From assembly GCA_019044685.2 (NCBI GenBank), contig JAGTXX020000012.1, positions 620,001-684,000 of the forward strand: a stretch of 64,000 nucleotides of DNA, given 5' to 3'. Shown in pieces: positions 32,459-43,374 of this stretch. Within the stretch, counting starts at the first letter, position 1; each line of letters opens with the position of its first letter. Source of the stretch: Nannochloris sp. 'desiccata'. Its lineage: Eukaryota > Chlorophyta > Trebouxiophyceae > Chlorellales > Chlorellaceae. Position numbers and translations under genes: made by a program. The notes below the pieces were generated by a model that made no database searches, had not been told where the DNA came from, and was given only the letters and a program-made list of their open reading frames with translations.

Positions 32459-32749
32459 ATGGAACAAAAGAGCGATTTGTCATGCCTTAGAGCCGCTTCT
32501 AAAGAGCCGAAGCAGCCTCCCCAAGAGGCTTGGCCAAAGCAACCAGCTGACAGACCACACGGAGTCCTAACAAGCAGTGCATCACACGACACCGCTATCA
32601 TGCCGCGACCACCACCCCGGGCGCCTGATCCATTTGAGGTCGAGGGCTGGCTGGAGGAAAGATGACGTCGTCGTGCCACCAAAAATGAAATTGATGACGA
32701 TCTCAGCAACGATAAAGGCAATGAATATGCTTTTAGCTGTGATCAATGA
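32459..32749 (+). CDS. Small unrecognised ORF with an in-frame TGA
   Basis: The ATG at 32459 opens 68 codons (Pro-rich, ending FEVEGWLEER) to a TGA at 32663-32665. The same frame continues for 27 codons of protein-like sequence (RRRATKNEIDDDL, then NDKGNEYAF) to a second TGA at 32747-32749. Both parts together would make a 95-codon protein. No intron can remove the first TGA because no GT-AG pair brackets it. Possible readings are a 68-aa protein, stop readthrough, or a decayed gene. The start lies 13 bases past the aladin stop, so it could also be aladin 3' UTR. No family recognised. Confidence 0.3.
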
Positions 32750-32907
32750 GTTTAAAATAGAAACCTAATTGACTTCTTTGTTGTTCTGTGCCCCATATTT
32801 TACAAGACAATTGTTTTGGCATGGTGGGTAGGTACCGCAGAGGTAGAGGAAATATAATGCAAGACTTGGATGAGAGCATGCTATTATACATTTAACAATT
32901 CTTAATA

Positions 32908-33705
32908 ATGTCAATGAACGCATTACACGTGCGCAGGCTACTGCATTGCGTGCCTACTCCAACGCCCTTCGCAATTTCTCACGGATGCCATCATGTAAAT
33001 AGATCACTAAAAAGGCGTAGTTCACATACCACCGCTGCACAGAGACCAACCCTAGAAACTGAAGTTCGCAGACTAGACCCAGAACTGGATGATGAACTCT
33101 CAAAACGTCCTTTGAATCTTGATGCTGCCGGCTACTATTTGATTAGAATTGATAGAGACTCTAGAGAGATAGTTTCAGAATATTATACAAATATAATCAA
33201 TAAAAATGGTAAGAGAAGAGATTGAGCTAATTATTCATACAGGCGGTAGTGATTAATGGTTCACAGAGATCGATATTTATATGCACTCCCTGTTTCAAGT
33301 TCGCCGCCTCCCGCTGTTATAATTTTTTATCTTCTTCAATCCTTCTTCCCTTTAGGTCTAGCTTGTGATCCTGATACTGGAGAGGTCATTCCATGCACTC
33401 CTGACTACGTAAGGCCTCCTACTCGAATCTATAGGTACGTTTTTGTTGAAATCTATTCCACATTTAATTTCTTTTCTTTTCTGGACGGTTTTCACCGACA
33501 TTATGTGGGTCTAATCAATGCTTCTTAATTTCCTTTCTACAGAGGCAAGACTGCAAAGGAAATTAGCGTCCAAATTCTTGAAGTAAAGCTACCGGAGGGT
33601 CAATCTCCTGTCTGTACTCATTTAGAGCACGCTAATTACCTTGGGAGAGAATTTCAGAGAGCGGAGTTTGCTCTACTCTTCGGGCAAGATTATATCCAAG
33701 ATTGA
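32908..33705 (+). CDS. Plastid-targeted DUF4346-type protein
   Basis: Exons 32908-33208, 33356-33434 and 33543-33705 give 180 aa with phases 1 and 2. The first ~45 residues (ALHVRRLLHC..., RSLKRRSSHTT) look like an organelle transit peptide. The body has LNLDAAGYYLIRIDRDS, YYTNIINKNGLACDPDTGEVIPC and a C-terminal TAKEISVQILE...LEHANYLGREFQRAE. This pattern occurs in a conserved cyanobacterial/plastid protein (DUF4346), whose biochemical role I do not know. A cyanobacterial origin and chloroplast location are therefore likely. Confidence 0.82.
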
Positions 33706-33901
33706 TTCGAGGTTTTTAGAATAATAAAGTTTTCGTTGAATAAGATGTGTTTTAAAGATGTAAAATGTAGATACACCATCATATTATAGAATGCATTAAA
33801 GCTGAAGCAGAAGATAGAAAATGAAAGAAGGGTATGCATATCTAACAGCAGCTAAAATACACCCAATGCAAAATAGTGCTTCACCAAGGCCAATTTTCTT
33901 C

Positions 33902-36128
33902 TTAAAACTTGACAGACTTGGATATCTTTGATTTAATACCAGTTCCTTCACCTCCGTACACACCACCCCCATCCCGTACCTCCTGCACTTGTCCTTTCCT
34001 CCTAACATTCGCCTCTGCATACTTGACACGATGCTTCTTACGAGGATTTTTGAGCTCTTTGTTCCTGTGAGGAGTAAGACCCCTGTTTTTATCAATCGCA
34101 TTATTAATACGACGGGCACCTTGGGTCGTAGGATCTTCAGAAGGGGGTAATAAATCAGGTTGGGTATGGGCTTCTTGGCGAGCTCTCTTCTTGGTGGCTG
34201 CAGCCTCTTTGGCAGATCGATAAAAGTCGTCTTCCTCGCGTTCAATTCTGTTGGAATTATATTTACCCTCGAAATCGTCATCTTCATTGAAATCAACGGT
34301 GTTCTTGGCACGTATTCCATCCATTTTCGCTCTACGATCACTCAAACTCTCTCTGGTTGGCAGGTCAGCGTCACCGGAGCGGGGGTTTCTACGAGCAGCA
34401 GCAGCTTGCTGTGCAGCTAAATCTGCGCCGAATTTCTGGTTGGCCCGATGTTTCGAGAAACCAGGATCTACAGAGGCGTTTCCACCGTCGACCAAATCCG
34501 CCACGTCGTCAACAAAATTGTCCAAAAGAGCTTTTCCGGAGAGTCCCGCTCTTCTTTGTGCCTTCATTTGTTTGCGTTCATCTCTGCTTAACGGCACACG
34601 AACCATGAGCTCTTCTTCAATAGCATCGCGGGCAGCCATTTTCTGGCGTTGACGCAGTGCTGCGACTGTATCCATACCCAAGGGGGCACCGGCACCGACC
34701 TCTTCGGGTGCACCGGCAATCTCAGCAGCGAGCTCCTGTACCAGAGTGCTTCTGCTAGCACGAAGAGCAGCTTGCATTTCACGTCTACGTTCTTTGCGTG
34801 CTGCACCGCCTTCACGGCCGTCCAAGTCCATAGAAACTGGGTTAAGACGAGGAGGACGATATACACCGTCCCCATCCCCATAAGCTGCTTCTTTACCAGC
34901 ACGTCCAGCTCCTGCGCCGTCGCCACCATTTGCAAGTAATGCTTCAGGGCGAGGTCCATGGCGAAGAGCATCAGCATCATCAGCTGCAGCAGCACCATTC
35001 TCACCTTGGGCCCGTTGAGCGGCAGCCAAGAGCTTTTCAATTTGGTATTGCAAGCGCTTATCAATGGGTCTTACTTTTTCAAGGTAAGCACGGACTTCTA
35101 CAAGACGTTTAATCACCGGGTGATCACGTACAGGACGACCTTCGGCTTTAAGCAGCAAATAGAAAACAATCAATGCTGCATAATGCACAAGCAAGGTATG
35201 TTTCGCTTCTAAATAGCTTACTCCTTCAGCAGTAGCAAGCTCTCCACTGCGTACTTCACGTAATAAAGGTCCCAAACGGCCACGAACCTCACCTAAGATA
35301 GACCGTAATTCAGCAACGAGCGCTGATAATTCAAGAGCATCTTGTCGAACAGCAGCGGCACGAGCATCATCGTCACGTGGCACCACCGATTCTACCATAC
35401 CTCTAGCAGCACGAGCACCCATAGTAGGTTCCTCCTCATCATTTTCTTCTTCTTCTTCTTCGCTGCTTTCTTCATCTTCGTCAGCGCCAAAATCATCTGC
35501 ATGAAGAGCCGCAGCAGCAGCACGCTGAAGTCTAATTGCTTCTGCTTCTTCATCTGCTAAAGCTTCTTCTTCATCGGATCCTTCCAGATCTGCGACATCT
35601 GCATTGTAATATGCACGTTTACCAGCACCCCAACCGCGTTCGCGAGCACTGTCTTCGTCCTCGGCAGCACCGTCGTCTTCATCTTCGTCATCTTCACCAA
35701 AGTCGCCATCCTCTCCCTGAGCAACGCGGAGCTTGGCTTCTAATGCCTTGGCTTGACGAGCAACTGTTATAAATACGGGGAATGGTATTTTAGTTAATGC
35801 CTGAAGGAAATAAATTTAAAATAATCTTTGCATGCAGGGATGACATTTTTTAAATCTTACGTTTTCCATAACGAGTATCACGCTCAATTTCATCATCTGT
35901 ATCAATTGAATCATCATCATCATCATCACCATCATCAGATACATCTAATACAGCATCGTCTTCATCAGGAAGGCTATCATCGTCAGAAGGGTCGTCATCT
36001 TCCACGTTCAAGTGCAACTTTTCGCGACTTTTATGGAACTTTTCAACCTCATCCTCCATATCAGACGGTAGAGGACTATCCTTGGGCTCTGCCCGCTTCT
36101 TGCCGCCTTTTCCTTTGCGGGGAGGCAT
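33902..36128 (-). CDS. UTP3: Sas10/Utp3 U3 snoRNP (90S pre-ribosome) protein
   Basis: Sas10/Utp3 belongs to the small-subunit processome that matures 18S rRNA in the nucleolus. Exons 35861-36128 and 33902-35763 give 709 aa. The N-terminus is basic then highly acidic (Asp/Glu runs), followed by the Sas10/Utp3 domain (SYLEAKHTLLVHYAALIVFYLLLKAEG, PVIKRLVEVRAYLEKVRPID, QYQIEKLL). The basic C-terminal Sas10 domain is intact: GLTPHRNKELKNPRKKHRVKY. The exon 2 frame extends well upstream of its first Met, so the true N-terminus is in exon 1 (ATG 36128). Convergent with the DUF4346 gene. Confidence 0.95.
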
Positions 36129-36828
36129 GGCTTTTACTTTGTAAATTGATTTTGGGTATGCATGCGCAACACTTAATGTCTAAATTTAATAGGAAACTCT
36201 TCCTTAAGTAATTTGAAGAAAAGTCGTAGATGTTACATTGTTGTTATACAACGAATTTGTATATTTTAAAGAGGCATAGAGCACCGGGGGGTGCTGGGCG
36301 CAGCGGCGGCAGTCTGAGGCAAAATATTTTTAGTTTGGTCGCCTGAAAGACCCGACACCTCGGGAGTGCCTAAGGTGTTTCTGCGTCCTATTTGTCCCCG
36401 CTTTATTTGCTTTGTCTCTGCCGGTTTGCCCTTCTTAAGCAATCATAAGCTCTTACTGACGGCGTCACGGTGACGAACCTGGTATTATAATGGTAAATAA
36501 CTCTTAGAGATAGTAATGATACTCCTTGTCACGAAAATAAAACAAATTCCATTTTACTTAATTTGTAACAAGGTAGGCGCTCCAGCACAGTTTTATTGCT
36601 TGAGTATGACTTTTTTTTTTGATTTAATTAAGTTGTAGTTGATCTTGCTTTCACCTGATACCAACTCAACAGCAGAACAAGGCGCCGTACCTATGTTATT
36701 GAGCAGTTTTTAAAGAGCATAATCTATTTATTGCTTGAAGGTTCAAAGATTTCATTTTTATTCGATCACTAACTACCCTTGCATTATTACCGTCGATGCC
36801 ACCAACCTTTTTGCAGACTCTTATCACC
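36129..36828. promoter_or_regulatory. 700-bp divergent promoter region
   Basis: Shared by Sas10 (minus) and a PLAC8 protein (plus). A perfect 13-bp inverted motif CGTCACGGTGACG lies at 36463-36475, a possible bZIP-type site (TGACG core). A GC-rich patch at 36280-36320 is not explained. No gene seen. Confidence 0.4.
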
Positions 36829-37266
36829 ATGGCCACCCCTTCAACCATGGAACTCAAGCTTCAAGAATGGGAAAGCGGCCTCTTTGGTTGCTTCTCTGAC
36901 TGCTCGAGCTGCTGCCTTGGCTTCTGGTGTCCCTGCATCTTGTTTGGCCAAAACTATGAGAAGCTGGGCTCTGGTTCCAGCTGTGGAGGATGCTGCATGT
37001 ACTTCATCACTCAACTCTTCTTCCTGCAGTGCATCATGGGAACCGCTCAGCGTCAGAAAATTCATAAGGATTACAACCGCGAGGGCTCTTGCTCTGGCGC
37101 CTGCTGTACTTACTTCTGGTGTCCAGCCTGTGCAAATTGCCAGAACGCCAGGGAAATTAAGTCTGCACAAAAAGAAGCCCAGTTTGCTACCTCCACTGGA
37201 ACTGTCTTTGCTGCCCCTGTTGAGCAGCAGATGGCCCCTGCTGTTGTCGCCGCTCCTGCTCCTTGA
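36829..37266 (+). CDS. PLAC8/plant cadmium resistance-type small membrane protein
   Basis: A 145-aa intronless protein starts at ATG 36829; an in-frame ATG at 36796 would add 11 residues. It has the compact PLAC8 layout: ESGLFGCFSDCSSC, the FWCPC core, a hydrophobic Cys-rich middle, and FWCPACANCQNARE near the end, followed by an Ala/Pro tail. Members of this family are involved in metal export or organ size in plants. It is the second PLAC8 protein within 7 kb, but the two differ greatly in sequence and length, so this is not a recent tandem duplicate. Confidence 0.82.
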   Translation: MATPSTMELKLQEWESGLFGCFSDCSSCCLGFWCPCILFGQNYEKLGSGSSCGGCCMYFITQLFFLQCIMGTAQRQKIHKDYNREGSCSGACCTYFWCPACANCQNAREIKSAQKEAQFATSTGTVFAAPVEQQMAPAVVAAPAP

Positions 37267-37776
37267 GCAGCAGATGCTTGAACGTTTTCTTCTTTGAAAC
37301 CTTTTATCTTTTTCTCCGTCTTAAAACTGAAACCCTCAAATCAAGACCTGAAACTCAACCTCCCATCTCGTTTCTTTCCTCTGCTATTAAACTGAAAACC
37401 CCTTTTTTGCCTTCACTGTACATGAACTACCAAGGAGAGACAGTCATATTCGAGTTTATATCACGAATTCTATCCCACAGCCTTTTGTAATATTCAAATA
37501 AGCATTGTATGGTAGATGCCAGGCAACTGCCCAAAAATTTTCTTCGTCTTTCTTGCACCTCGGCGCCACAGCCGGTAGCCTTTGTTGCAAACTGTAAAGC
37601 CTTGGATTTGCTTACATACTATGATTGAATGATAATTTCATTCCTGGATCTCTTCCCTGACAAGTTCTCTTTACTTCTTCAACTATTTTTTTTCTGGCAC
37701 ACGTGTATACACAACAAGCCTTTCTCCCGGTCTCTCTTTCCAAATAATAATTAAAGGAAAAAAGACACCTGTAGAT
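37267..37776. other. Intergenic between two plus-strand genes
   Basis: 3' flank of the PLAC8 gene and promoter of the MFS gene. T-rich, with a 75-codon ORF that lacks any recognised feature. No repeat or RNA gene. Confidence 0.4.
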
Positions 37777-39633
37777 ATGAGGAGAGCCCATTTTGCGGAC
37801 GAGGATCAGATAACTCTTCCTCAACAACAGCTAGAAAACCAGCTTAATCAGCCATTGCTGGAAAGGCAGCCCAGCCAGCTACCTTCTGCATTTGACGAAC
37901 GAGCACAGCAGCCACCACCTCGGGCAGCTGGTGGCGTTTTACGGGATAAACATGGAAAATATCGCACACTGTACGACCAGAGAGCACGCACCACAGTCCT
38001 TGTAAATCTTGCTGGCATTTTAGAACGTTCTAACGAGCAAACCTTGCCTGCATTGTACAAATATGTAGGCCGGTCTTTCAAAGCAACGCCTCGACAACTA
38101 GGACTGGTCACCCTTGGCTGTGCCCTTGTTCAAGCTATTACATCTCCTATAGGTGGTCTTCTAGGCCACTATTTCAATAGAATTACTGTCCTGTCTATAG
38201 GATGTTTTGTATGGGCTACTATGGCTGCTGCCTTCGCGATGACACACTCTGTAGCCACTGGCGCCTTCTTTTGGGCCTTTAATGGCTTTGGGCTGGCTCT
38301 CCTCATCCCTAATGCCCAATCTTTAATAGCAGATTATTTTAAACCTGTGAGTCGAGGCGCTGCATTTGGCGCTTTGCAAATGACGGGAGCGTTAGGAGGA
38401 ATGGCAGGGGCTCTTTTTGCAACAAATATTGGTCACTTAAAAGTTGAAATTTTCGATTATCAAATAGAAGGCTGGCGTATAGCTTTCTTTTCTGTTGCTT
38501 TTCTATCTGCTGTCGTGGGTGTACTAAACCTTATCTTTTCCGTAGACCCTAGGTATAAGCTAGAAGAACCACAGTACGCTCAAGCGCCAGATATTTTTAA
38601 ACAAAGACCCATAAGTGTCGAGAGGATCGCTGCGGATATCGTCTCTGTGCTCGCAGTCCCATCTTTTATACTTATTGTGGTACAAGGGATTGTCGGGTCT
38701 GCCCCCTGGAATGCGCTTGTCTGGAATACTCTGTATTTGCAATTACTGGGGTTCACAGATTTTCAAGCTTCCTTGATTGCGTCGCTCTTTCTTGCCGGAA
38801 CCGCTCTCGGTGGTTTGATTGGCGGCTTACTCGGTGACTGGGCATCAAAGCGAAGCCCTAACCACGGGAGAGTTCTTATGGCGCAGTTTTCCGTAGGCTG
38901 CGGTGTCCCCCTGTCTGCTATAGTCTACAAGCTGTTACCTGCATCCTCTGGACCGGGCATGTTGTGGCTCTACGGTTCTATATTCTTTCTTTTTGGGACG
39001 CTTATCAGTTGGGCGGGACCGGCCTGTACTTCTCCTGTATTTGGAGATATAGTCCCCGCACAGCAACGAAGTATTATTTATAGTTTTGATAGAGCCTTTG
39101 AAGGAGCTATGGCGTCAATGGCGGCACCATTGGTGGGCTGGATCGCCGAAAGGATGGGGTTTTCAACTGATGACAGTGAGGGTGGCGGTAGCAAAGACTT
39201 GGATAGTGCAGCTGCGTTGGGCGATGCAATGCTTATTTGTACTGCTATACCTTGGGCTGTCTGTGCATTATTGTACTCGGGGTTGCATATTACGTACAGA
39301 AGAGATCGTGTGGCTGCGAAGGCCTACCAAAGAGCTCGATCGGGATTTATGTCTGTTACCACTATACCGTCAGTTGTGGACAATGTGGGAGAAGAAGAAG
39401 GACGCGGAGAAGAGGCTGAAGAAGAAGAGGAGCTGATGACTGAGGAAGAGGAAGAAAGGGCGCATGAAGCGGCACTAGCTGCGATAGGGTCTAGAAGAAT
39501 GCCTTTACCGGCTACGGTATTGCAGCAGCAGCAGCAGCAGCAGCCACCGCCGTTGCCAACGGTGACTGGCAGGAGAGGTGGAAGAGGTAGCCGAGGCGCA
39601 AGGATGGGGAGAGATGTAAGCAGAAGTGTTTGA
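37777..39633 (+). CDS. Major facilitator superfamily transporter
   Basis: The intronless 618-aa protein has a polar N-terminal tail with a dileucine-like QPLLERQ motif (possible vacuolar/lysosomal sorting). Twelve membrane segments follow. The pattern LGHYFNRITVLSIG after TM2 corresponds to the MFS loop 2-3 motif, and GDWASKRSPNHGR to its repeat in the second half. Overall it resembles the Spinster-like or uncharacterised plant MFS group. The cytosolic tail is acidic (Glu runs) and contains a seven-residue Gln run. Substrate cannot be deduced. Confidence 0.8.
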   Translation: MRRAHFADEDQITLPQQQLENQLNQPLLERQPSQLPSAFDERAQQPPPRAAGGVLRDKHGKYRTLYDQRARTTVLVNLAGILERSNEQTLPALYKYVGRSFKATPRQLGLVTLGCALVQAITSPIGGLLGHYFNRITVLSIGCFVWATMAAAFAMTHSVATGAFFWAFNGFGLALLIPNAQSLIADYFKPVSRGAAFGALQMTGALGGMAGALFATNIGHLKVEIFDYQIEGWRIAFFSVAFLSAVVGVLNLIFSVDPRYKLEEPQYAQAPDIFKQRPISVERIAADIVSVLAVPSFILIVVQGIVGSAPWNALVWNTLYLQLLGFTDFQASLIASLFLAGTALGGLIGGLLGDWASKRSPNHGRVLMAQFSVGCGVPLSAIVYKLLPASSGPGMLWLYGSIFFLFGTLISWAGPACTSPVFGDIVPAQQRSIIYSFDRAFEGAMASMAAPLVGWIAERMGFSTDDSEGGGSKDLDSAAALGDAMLICTAIPWAVCALLYSGLHITYRRDRVAAKAYQRARSGFMSVTTIPSVVDNVGEEEGRGEEAEEEEELMTEEEEERAHEAALAAIGSRRMPLPATVLQQQQQQQPPPLPTVTGRRGGRGSRGARMGRDVSRSV

Positions 39634-39762
39634 AAGATACTATGTCTAGTAACTTTTAAGGTAAGTGATTGGTAAACGTGCAGTTTTACAGGTGACATGT
39701 GTAGTGTTGCCATTATATCGGAGGATAAACTGTAATTGATAGATTGATTGTACAAAACTTCA

Positions 39763-40162
39763 TTAAACTCTCCAAATTAAAAAGCCGAGCGATGCCGAGC
39801 CTAAATAGAAAAATAAGTGTTGGCTAGAATGGGCGATACTGTACGAGAAGTCTTTACCAATAGCTACACAGAACGCAGAACCAAATTTCTTCTCAAGAAC
39901 TTCTTTGACGGCCTGCAGCAATTTACTGGAGACAAAGTTGGTGTTGGAGGCGGCGGCAAAAAAAAGGCGGGGGACGATATTAGTCATGATTTCTGAGGAA
40001 AGACCGCAGCTTTACCTGAGCGCAATGTTGGTATTCTCCAGGACGCTTTTCTAATGAAGTCATACATGCTTCAATAGCCTCCTGTTTCATCTCCGGCGCC
40101 ATTTGGCAGGCTTGGACAAGAGGTATTTTGAAACGGGCATCTTGACTAAAGATCTGCTCCAT
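39763..40162 (-). CDS. Dynein light chain (LC8-type)
   Basis: Exons 40016-40162 and 39763-39912 give 98 aa. The sequence follows the LC8 fold: MAPEMKQEAIEACMTSLEK (helices), EVLEKKFGSAFCVAIGKDFS, and the dimer strand HLFFYLGSASLGFLIWRV. LC8-type chains act in dynein motors and as general dimerisation hubs. The sequence is diverged from canonical LC8, closer to axonemal or plant LC6/LC8-like forms. It is divergent from the 7-TM gene, whose start is 305 bases away. Confidence 0.88.
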
Positions 40163-40466
40163 TTTTTCAAATAAAGTTATGAATGGTAGCTTTATGCAAT
40201 ATATAACATATTTTAGTATGATATACGTTCATTCTTTAGGAATATGCTTCAACTGGGGTTGAGAGGCACTGGTCAAAGTCTATGAGTTGTCGCCGCTGCC
40301 TGATTCCAGATCAAAAATAGAAAATTCTTTTTCTAGCTCGGCAAAAAGTAATTTCAAATTCTCCAGAATATTTCACACGTATTTATTCTACCAGTATCAT
40401 CGAACCGACATATTTCTAACTTGTGCCCTGTTAAATTTGACGTGTTAACTTTGATCATAAACAAAG

Positions 40467-41938
40467 ATGGCTGGGAGAGTATATACAAGTGTGGCATACG
40501 CAATAATCAGACTATGCATTTGGGCTGCTCTGTTAGCAGCCGCTGCATTCGATGGATTTAGACACCGTCAAGTTCGATCTAGAGGATGGCAGCTTTACCT
40601 CCTTTTAGTGATCTGCAATGCCCTATTTGTTCTAAAAAATGTGTGTTTCTTAGCAATATGCATTCAGGGCGAAGCTAACGAAGGATGGGCTTCAAAAGCA
40701 GCATATGGGTCCTATATCTTTTTCAGTAATATTGCAGAGAGTTGTTGGATCTTCCTCTTGCTCGCCATTTCCGCTGGCCTTTGGTAAGTTCCTTTGGTAA
40801 TGATTCATAAAGGAATTAGTAATGAACATTACTCATATCAATATCCTTCTTACGCCCATATCTGTCTCTCTCTCTCTCTCTTCGTTTCTGCAGCATCACG
40901 CGAACTAGTCTCGGTCCTCACAAAACCGTCTGCATCACCATCCCTTTAATCTTCCTCGTCACCTCGTTCGTGGTTGACTACGTCCTCTTTGCCGAAGCGG
41001 GAATTAAAGCATTTGACTATAAGACTGCGTATGCTTCTTCCGTACCACCAGAGGGATACGATCCAGAAACGTACGATCCAGCAACAGACCCATTATCCGG
41101 TGTGGGAGCCAGTATTGGTTTCGTCTTTATTTTCTGTTCTTTAGCCAATTTCATGGCATTTTTCATGAGTTGGTTCTACATGTATGATACTGCGCGTTCT
41201 GAATGGGTAGCGCTGCAAAATGCGGGGGCAGAAGGGGCTCAAGGGGCTCTCCCGCCTAATATGTCATATCCTTCGGATATCATCCCATCCGCGACCGATT
41301 CTTCTGGTGTAGGACACGCTGCTGTACCCAATAACGCTGCATTATTAGAGGAAGGTGCCAACGCCAGTCATCTGTATGGAGATATCGTTGGTGAAGACCT
41401 AGATGCCCCCAAGACGGTACAAGATCGAGTTGCAGATCGCGATAAAGTTAGATTGATGAAAAATTTCTTCTATGCGGTATCTGTGTACATTGTTATGGCC
41501 ATGGTAGTGTTCTTTCTACCCGTCTTTGTACCCATGAAGGTTGATGCGGCGTTACTTGTTGCCTATGATGCTTTGCTTTGGGTATTTCTAACCGGGTTGC
41601 TGATCGTTTTCAGGATGAGAGAATCGAACCAATTTTTGATGATTGGGGAGGATGGAGATGGAAATTTTGAGACAACGACAGAGTTAGGGGTGTTGTACAG
41701 ACATGACGAGGATGAAAATATCGCTACTGGGAATACTGTCAGTGGTGGGGGTGCAGGAGCTCGGTATACTCTTGGTGATGACGAGGATGAAGAAATTGCA
41801 GCAGGAGGGGTAGAGGATCATCCATATCCGAGTAGACCCCAGGGTGGCACCACGAAAGGTAGTGGTCATGGTAATGTGAATGCGTCAGCGGCATCACAGG
41901 GAGTGGTGGTTCAATCGCTACCTAGTCCTCATACTTGA
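40467..41938 (+). CDS. Seven-transmembrane protein, family uncertain
   Basis: Exons 40467-40783 and 40894-41938 give 453 aa. Hydrophobic segments lie at about 10-30, 43-66, 83-105, 118-140, 165-192, 297-316 and 321-340, so seven helices with a long polar loop between five and six. The stretch LAISAGLCITRTSLGPHK recalls the W.ITR pattern of GOST/lung-7TM-like proteins, but the lumenal domain of that family is missing. The tail is acidic and Gly/Ser-rich. A receptor or trafficking role is a guess. A (TC)n tract precedes the intron acceptor. Confidence 0.6.
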
Positions 41939-42208
41939 AAAGTTCAAATTTCAAATTGTTTCATTTTTGTTCGATTTTATCTCTTAAAAGTCGTTTATCT
42001 CTTCACGTCAATCAACAGAGCATGTGAATTTGTGATATTGGGAATATCAGGTTTGTGCGATTCAAAAAGTAAAGGCCAAAACTGGGAAATTGAGAAGAAA
42101 TAATTGTATAGTAAAAATGACGGGAGTTAAGCCGGGAAAAAAATTAAAAGAAGACTATGTAGTAACAAAGAAAACCAAAAGCAGAGATTGGTAATTTCAA
42201 TTAAAAAT

Positions 42209-43161
42209 TTAATCATCTTTCGCTGCTGCTGCTGCTACTGCTGCTACCCTTGCCCTCGTCTGTCTCTCTTCAAACGTGGCTGCCCTTTTTCTCGCAGCAG
42301 GCGAACTAGAATGAAGAGCTGGTGACATCAGCAGCTGATACGTATCTTTAACAAATCCGTATGTAAATGGCTGAGAAACGGCACATATTCCAATAGAAGC
42401 AATAATCCATATAGTTCTGTGTAATAGAGGAACATCCATCACTGCCACTTTATTGCACCACCAATAAGATGCTACGGGGCCACATCCAGTCCTAACAAGA
42501 GCGAAGAACGCAGTGAAAAGCGGTGCCCACCATCTGAAGATGTTCTCTGCAGTAGGGTGCCATGTACGAAGACCATTAAGGCAGTTGTAGACGTGGTAGA
42601 AGGGGCTGGTGACCTCACCGAGAAGGAGGCCAATTACACAGGCCGAACCTCCTCGGTTAAGATGGAGAGATGCGAGGAGAAAGGCAGCGCTAGCGACATG
42701 ATGGACAATGAAAACTGGGTCAGGCTCAAATGGAGCAAGATACACAATAAAATCCTGAAAAGATTGAGAAATTTATAAAGTTTGTGAGGAATGTTGTTGG
42801 AGGCGGGAGAATTACCCCAGAGTTTAAATCAAAGGTTCGAACTCAAGTGAATCATCACTTCTTGGCAAATTTGCAAATACAGAGTACTTCTTACTGCAAT
42901 AAAGTATCCCAGGCTAAGCGCTAAAGCAATATTTTGGCTTTCAGTGTTGGGAGAATTGAAGTTATGCCAATCATCTGCTGTTAACAACCACAGTGCGTAA
43001 AGAGAAATGAACAACCCGTGAGATCCCGCCATGAGGTAGCTACTAAAACCAGGCACAAGTTTGCTCTTCTCCTTGCCTAGAAGAAGCCTGCTCCATAGTT
43101 TGTAGCTCAGGAAAAAGATCACAGCAAACAAAATGGTAAAGGCTAAAACGTAGAGGTGCAT
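42209..43161 (-). CDS. TLC-domain (TRAM/LAG1/CLN8) membrane protein
   Basis: Exons 42895-43161 and 42209-42754 give 270 aa in phase 0. The TLC signature is present: SHGLFISLYALW, the DFIVYLAPFEPDPVFIVHH block with the double His, EVTSPFYHVYNCL, and a later FRWWAPLFTAFFALVR. Length and layout match TMEM56/TLCD4-type members rather than ceramide synthase (no Hox-like domain). The C-terminus is basic then poly-Ala, encoded by a GCT-repeat tract at about 42222-42245. Likely in the ER or plasma membrane, with a lipid-related role. Confidence 0.85.
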
Positions 43162-43374
43162 TACGCTACAGAACCCAGGGTGGTCTAGACTAGTAAATGG
43201 TGAGACCTAGATACTAAACATTTAAGTTGGAATATAGAAATGCAAACACGAGGGAGCACTGATAAGCGCCGTTGCCTCGCAACTGCCGGATACCGAAACA
43301 TCTCAAATTCTGTCACATTCAATCGACACGATGTTTTTGTTTTGATATTCTTACACACACGTGTCTATAAATTG

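Noticed and set aside
32455..32721. Minus-strand 88-codon ORF
   Set aside because: Mirrors the plus ORF; Ser/Gly/Cys-rich antisense composition and no known features.
29322..37266. Two PLAC8 genes as a tandem duplication
   Set aside because: Sequence and length differ widely and six genes lie between them.
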